A stretch of 64,000 nucleotides of DNA, taken from assembly GCA_903832325.1 (NCBI GenBank), contig CAILBC010000032.1, positions 1-64,000 of the forward strand. Reading direction: 5' to 3'. A program made the translations under genes and the position numbers. Origin of the DNA: an uncultured Sphingomonadales bacterium. GTDB taxonomy: Bacteria; Pseudomonadota; Alphaproteobacteria; Sphingomonadales; Sphingomonadaceae. The notes beneath the pieces are model-generated. The model was not told the origin of the DNA. It searched no databases and worked only from the letters and a program-made list of their open reading frames with translations. Shown one piece after another: positions 61,406 to 64,000 of the stretch (the stretch's first letter is position 1; every line of letters starts with the position of its first letter).

Positions 61406-62575
61406 GTGTTTGTCAGGGCTAACTATGCCAGCGATCCGCAACGGTCGCGCGGGCGGGAATTCGGTCTTGAGTCCGCCAGCGCGCGGGGGCCGCGCAGCGC
61501 GTTTCAGCGCGACCGCGATCGCATTGTCCATTCGATCGCGTTCCGCCGGCTGCGCCACAAGACGCAAGTGTTTGTCGCGCCCGATGGCGATCATTATCGC
61601 GTCCGCCTGACTCACAGCCTGGAAGTCGCGCAGATCGGCCGGGTGATTGCGCGCGCGCTGGGGCTGGATGAAGATCTGACCGAGGCGCTGTGCCTGGCGC
61701 ACGATATCGGCCACCCGCCGTTTGGCCATGCGGGCGAGGATGCGCTGCAGGAGGCGCTGGCCGATCACGGCGGGTTTGATCACAACGCCAACACCTTGCG
61801 CGTGCTGATGCGGCTGGAAAGCCCCTATGTCGAACATGACGGGCTGAACCTGACGTGGGACATGCTGGAGGGCCTGGCCAAGCACAACGGCCCGGTCCGG
61901 CGGCCGACCTGGGCGCTGCGCGAGCTTGATGCCGCCTTTCCGCTCGATCTGGCCAGCCATGCCTCGCTCGAGGCGCAAGTTGCGGCGATTTCCGACGACA
62001 TCGCCTATGACAACCACGATATCGATGATGGCCTTCGCGCCGGGTTCCTGACACTTGATCACTTGCTCGAACTGCCCTCGCTGGCGGACCAGTGGCACGC
62101 GATCGAGGCGCGATTTCCTGACGCTCCGCGCGACCGGCTGCTGCGCGAACTGGTGCGCGGGCAGATCGGGCGCATGGTCAACGATGTGCTGGATGAAACG
62201 CGCGCGCGCATCGCGCAAAGCGGGGTGGACAGCGCCGACGCGGTGCGCGCCGCCGGCCGCACGCTCTGCGGATTTTCCGAAGGCATGCAGCGCGAAGAGC
62301 GCGTGCTGAAACAGTTCATGTATGCCAGGCTCTATCTCCATCCCGAACAAGTCGCCGCCGCCGAAGTGGGGCGTGCGATCATTGCCCGGCTGTTTGCCGC
62401 CTATGCCGCCGATCCCGCGCTGATGCCGGAGGGGTGGCGTGACCGGTTGCCCGCGGAAAACCCGGCACGTGCGCGCACGATTGCCGATTATATCGCCGGG
62501 ATGACCGATCGCTTTGCCATCGAGCACTATACCCGGCTGACCGGCACACCGCCGCAGGGGTTGCGCAATGTCTGA
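61406..62575 (+). CDS. deoxyguanosinetriphosphate triphosphohydrolase-like protein
   Basis: An HD-domain dNTP triphosphohydrolase (dGTPase type 2) that hydrolyses dNTPs to nucleoside and triphosphate. The 389-residue product has RDRIVHSIAFRRLRHKTQVF (about 36-55), RLTHSLEVAQIGR and the HD motif in CLAHDIGHPPFGHAGEDAL, with the further GGFDHNANTLRVL. I chose the GTG at 61406; no ATG is in frame before the conserved part. It starts 23 bp after pntB, and the next gene overlaps its end by 8 bp. Confidence 0.93.
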   Translation: MFVRANYASDPQRSRGREFGLESASARGPRSAFQRDRDRIVHSIAFRRLRHKTQVFVAPDGDHYRVRLTHSLEVAQIGRVIARALGLDEDLTEALCLAHDIGHPPFGHAGEDALQEALADHGGFDHNANTLRVLMRLESPYVEHDGLNLTWDMLEGLAKHNGPVRRPTWALRELDAAFPLDLASHASLEAQVAAISDDIAYDNHDIDDGLRAGFLTLDHLLELPSLADQWHAIEARFPDAPRDRLLRELVRGQIGRMVNDVLDETRARIAQSGVDSADAVRAAGRTLCGFSEGMQREERVLKQFMYARLYLHPEQVAAAEVGRAIIARLFAAYAADPALMPEGWRDRLPAENPARARTIADYIAGMTDRFAIEHYTRLTGTPPQGLRNV

Positions 62576-63254
62576 CGGCCGCCTGCCACTGCTGCTGGTC
62601 GGGGCGACGGGGCTTGTCGGCACGGCGTTGCTTGCGGCCACGGCCCGGCCCGGCGCGCCCACGCTGGCCGCGCTGGCGCGGCGGGCGGTGGTCTTGCCGG
62701 CGGGGGCCCGGCTGGAAATGATGGTGGCCGATCCCGCGCAATGGCCCGCGGCGATCGCGCGCGCACGGCCCGATGTGCTGGTGGTGGCGCTGGGCACGAC
62801 CATGGCGGCGGTGGGCGGTGACCGGCAGGCGTTTCGCGGCGTCGATCACGATCTTGTCATCGCCGTGGCGCAGGCGGCGCGCGCGGCGGGCACGCGCCAG
62901 GTGATCGTGGTGTCTTCGGTGGGGGCGGATGCGGCCTCACGCAATTTCTACCTGGCGGTGAAGGGTGAGGCCGAAGCGGCACTGGCGCGATTGAATTTCC
63001 CCAGGCTGGATATTCTGCGCCCTGGCCTGCTGCGCGGTGCACGCGGCGGCGCCCCGCGTCCGGCGGAACGGTTCGGGCAGATCGTGGCGCCGGTGATCGA
63101 CCGCCTGCTGTGGGGCAGGCTGGCTGCGTTCGGATCGGTCCACGCGCGCGACATGGCCTTGGCGATCCTGTCGCTGGCCGGGCTGCCGGGGCTGGGCCGC
63201 CATGTGCATGGCACGCCCGATATCCGCCGTCTGGCAAAGGCGGGCAGGCTATAG
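62568..63254 (+). CDS. NAD(P)-binding (atypical SDR / HTATIP2-like) protein
   Basis: A 228-residue atypical short-chain dehydrogenase with the N-terminal LLLVGATGLVGTALLAA (about 8-24) and the VIVVSSVGADAASRNFYLAVKGEAEAAL segment, with the YxxxK-like YLAVK. The LDILRPGLLRGARG stretch is typical of the HTATIP2/YwnB-type oxidoreductases. Function unknown. It overlaps the dGTPase gene by 8 bp, so the two are translated together. Confidence 0.85.
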   Translation: MSDGRLPLLLVGATGLVGTALLAATARPGAPTLAALARRAVVLPAGARLEMMVADPAQWPAAIARARPDVLVVALGTTMAAVGGDRQAFRGVDHDLVIAVAQAARAAGTRQVIVVSSVGADAASRNFYLAVKGEAEAALARLNFPRLDILRPGLLRGARGGAPRPAERFGQIVAPVIDRLLWGRLAAFGSVHARDMALAILSLAGLPGLGRHVHGTPDIRRLAKAGRL

Positions 63255-63359
63255 CGCACAAACCGGCTTGCGCTTTTGCCGATTTGCCTTGAACCTGCAT
63301 GCCATGCCGGATGCGCCACGGGCAACAATGCCCGGCCGCGCCGGATTACGGGAGAGACC

Positions 63360-64000
63360 ATGCGCGAAACCGCCGAATTCCTGACATTCGATGCCTTTTT
63401 CCGGCACTGGGCGGCTGTGCGCGGTGATGCCATCGCGCATCAGGATGGCGACCGGCTGACCACATTTGCCGAAATGGATGTGCGGTCGCGCCGGATTGCC
63501 GCGCTGCTCGCCGAACTGGGCGTGGTGAAAGGGGATCGGGTGGCGTGGATCGGCAAGAATGCCGATCTCTATTTCCAGATTTTCTATGCCGCGGCGCGGA
63601 TCGGGGTGGTGATGGCGCCGATCGGGTGGCGGCTCGCCCCGCCGGAAATGGGCTATATCCTGCGCGATACCGGCGCAAAGGCAGTGTTTGCCGGGGCCGG
63701 TTTCGGCGATATTGCGCGCGATTTGGCACAGACCATCCCGTCAATCACCCACGTGCTCGATGAGGCCGAGTTGTGGACACGGATCGAGGCCATGCCCGTG
63801 ATCGACATTGTGCCCGCCGGCCCCGAAGACGCCGCGTTGCAGCTTTATACGTCGGGCACCACCGGCAATCCCAAGGGCGCGGTGCTGTGCCAGCGCAATT
63901 TTTTCGGCTTGCGCAAACCGGGGCTTGAGGCCGGGCTGCCCTGGGCCGAATGGGACGCGGATGAGGCGATTCTGGTGTGCATGCCCTGCGCGCATATCGG
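63360..64000 (+). CDS. acyl-CoA synthetase / AMP-binding protein (N-terminal part, runs off right edge)
   Basis: The first 213 residues of an ANL-superfamily adenylate-forming enzyme, which activates a carboxylic acid with ATP and CoA. The N-terminal region has GDRLTTFAEMDVRSRRIAALL, GDRVAWIGKNADLYFQIFYAAARIG and the ATP-binding P-loop LQLYTSGTTGNPKGAVL near residue 160-176. The ATG at 63360 follows GGGAGAGACC. The rest of the gene is beyond the window, so chain-length preference is unknown. Confidence 0.9.
   Translation, partial: MRETAEFLTFDAFFRHWAAVRGDAIAHQDGDRLTTFAEMDVRSRRIAALLAELGVVKGDRVAWIGKNADLYFQIFYAAARIGVVMAPIGWRLAPPEMGYILRDTGAKAVFAGAGFGDIARDLAQTIPSITHVLDEAELWTRIEAMPVIDIVPAGPEDAALQLYTSGTTGNPKGAVLCQRNFFGLRKPGLEAGLPWAEWDADEAILVCMPCAHI

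Overview
The window is a continuous stretch of a GC-rich chromosome from an alphaproteobacterium, most likely a member of Sphingomonadales (Novosphingobium/Sphingobium-like). Pointers are a C4-type 5-aminolevulinate synthase, the cell-cycle methylase CcrM next to rnhB, a crtY-crtI-crtB carotenoid operon, a large TonB-dependent receptor, the carboxyspermidine route to polyamines, and split-alpha transhydrogenase genes. It is dense, mostly housekeeping DNA with about 58 convincing protein genes. I saw no rRNA, tRNA, CRISPR array, prophage or intact insertion sequence. The assignment is inference from gene content.

Layout, left to right. 1-9 kb: the start of a uracil-DNA glycosylase-like gene, then ETF-ubiquinone oxidoreductase, ispE, an N-formylglutamate amidohydrolase-like gene, ilvD, a small lipoprotein, nnrDE and an RlmD/TrmA-type rRNA methyltransferase. 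9-12.5 kb (minus): MAPEG protein, a btaA-btaB betaine-lipid operon and a threonine/serine dehydratase. 12.5-17.7 kb: the spermidine route (carboxyspermidine dehydrogenase and decarboxylase, a serine hydrolase, then ornithine decarboxylase behind a probable speF-type leader RNA). 18-24 kb (minus): nitroreductase, TonB receptor, hemA, murI. 24-29 kb: plsY, dprA, topA. 28.8-33.1 kb (minus): membrane glycosyltransferase, then lepB-rnc-era. 33.5-38.3 kb: pgi, glutathione reductase, two short-chain dehydrogenase/epimerase genes. 38.4-44.4 kb (minus): crtY-crtI-LOG-crtB followed by a cytochrome b561-like protein and a molybdopterin oxidoreductase. 44.6-47.5 kb: a flavin monooxygenase facing a cytochrome P450. 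47.7-56.2 kb: TPP riboswitch-thiC, GFA protein, small exported protein, DUF985 cupin, dapD, a HAD nucleotidase, rnhB, ccrM, folP. 56.2-64 kb: a sigma-54-type response regulator, a tiny aa3 oxidase subunit IV, the pnt operon, dgt, an NAD-binding protein and the start of an acyl-CoA synthetase.

The least ordinary things lie between and around the genes. A roughly 57-bp two-hairpin palindromic repeat occurs five times in two places. At 2.06-2.20 kb two inverted copies build the start region of ispE. At 59.16-59.68 kb three copies bracket a DUF559 endonuclease gene dropped into the pnt operon; the copies supply the nuclease start, its stop and the ribosome binding site of the next pnt gene. This gene-plus-repeat unit is the best candidate for a poorly described element here. 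The ccrM promoter region carries eight GANTC sites (the sequence CcrM itself methylates) in 110 bp. Three promoters (ornithine decarboxylase, nitroreductase, P450) share an AATC-N4-GATT palindrome. Short tandem duplications of 13-21 bp recur at gene ends and in proteins.

All calls rest on reading translations, motifs, spacing and repeats by eye; no database or folding program was run.
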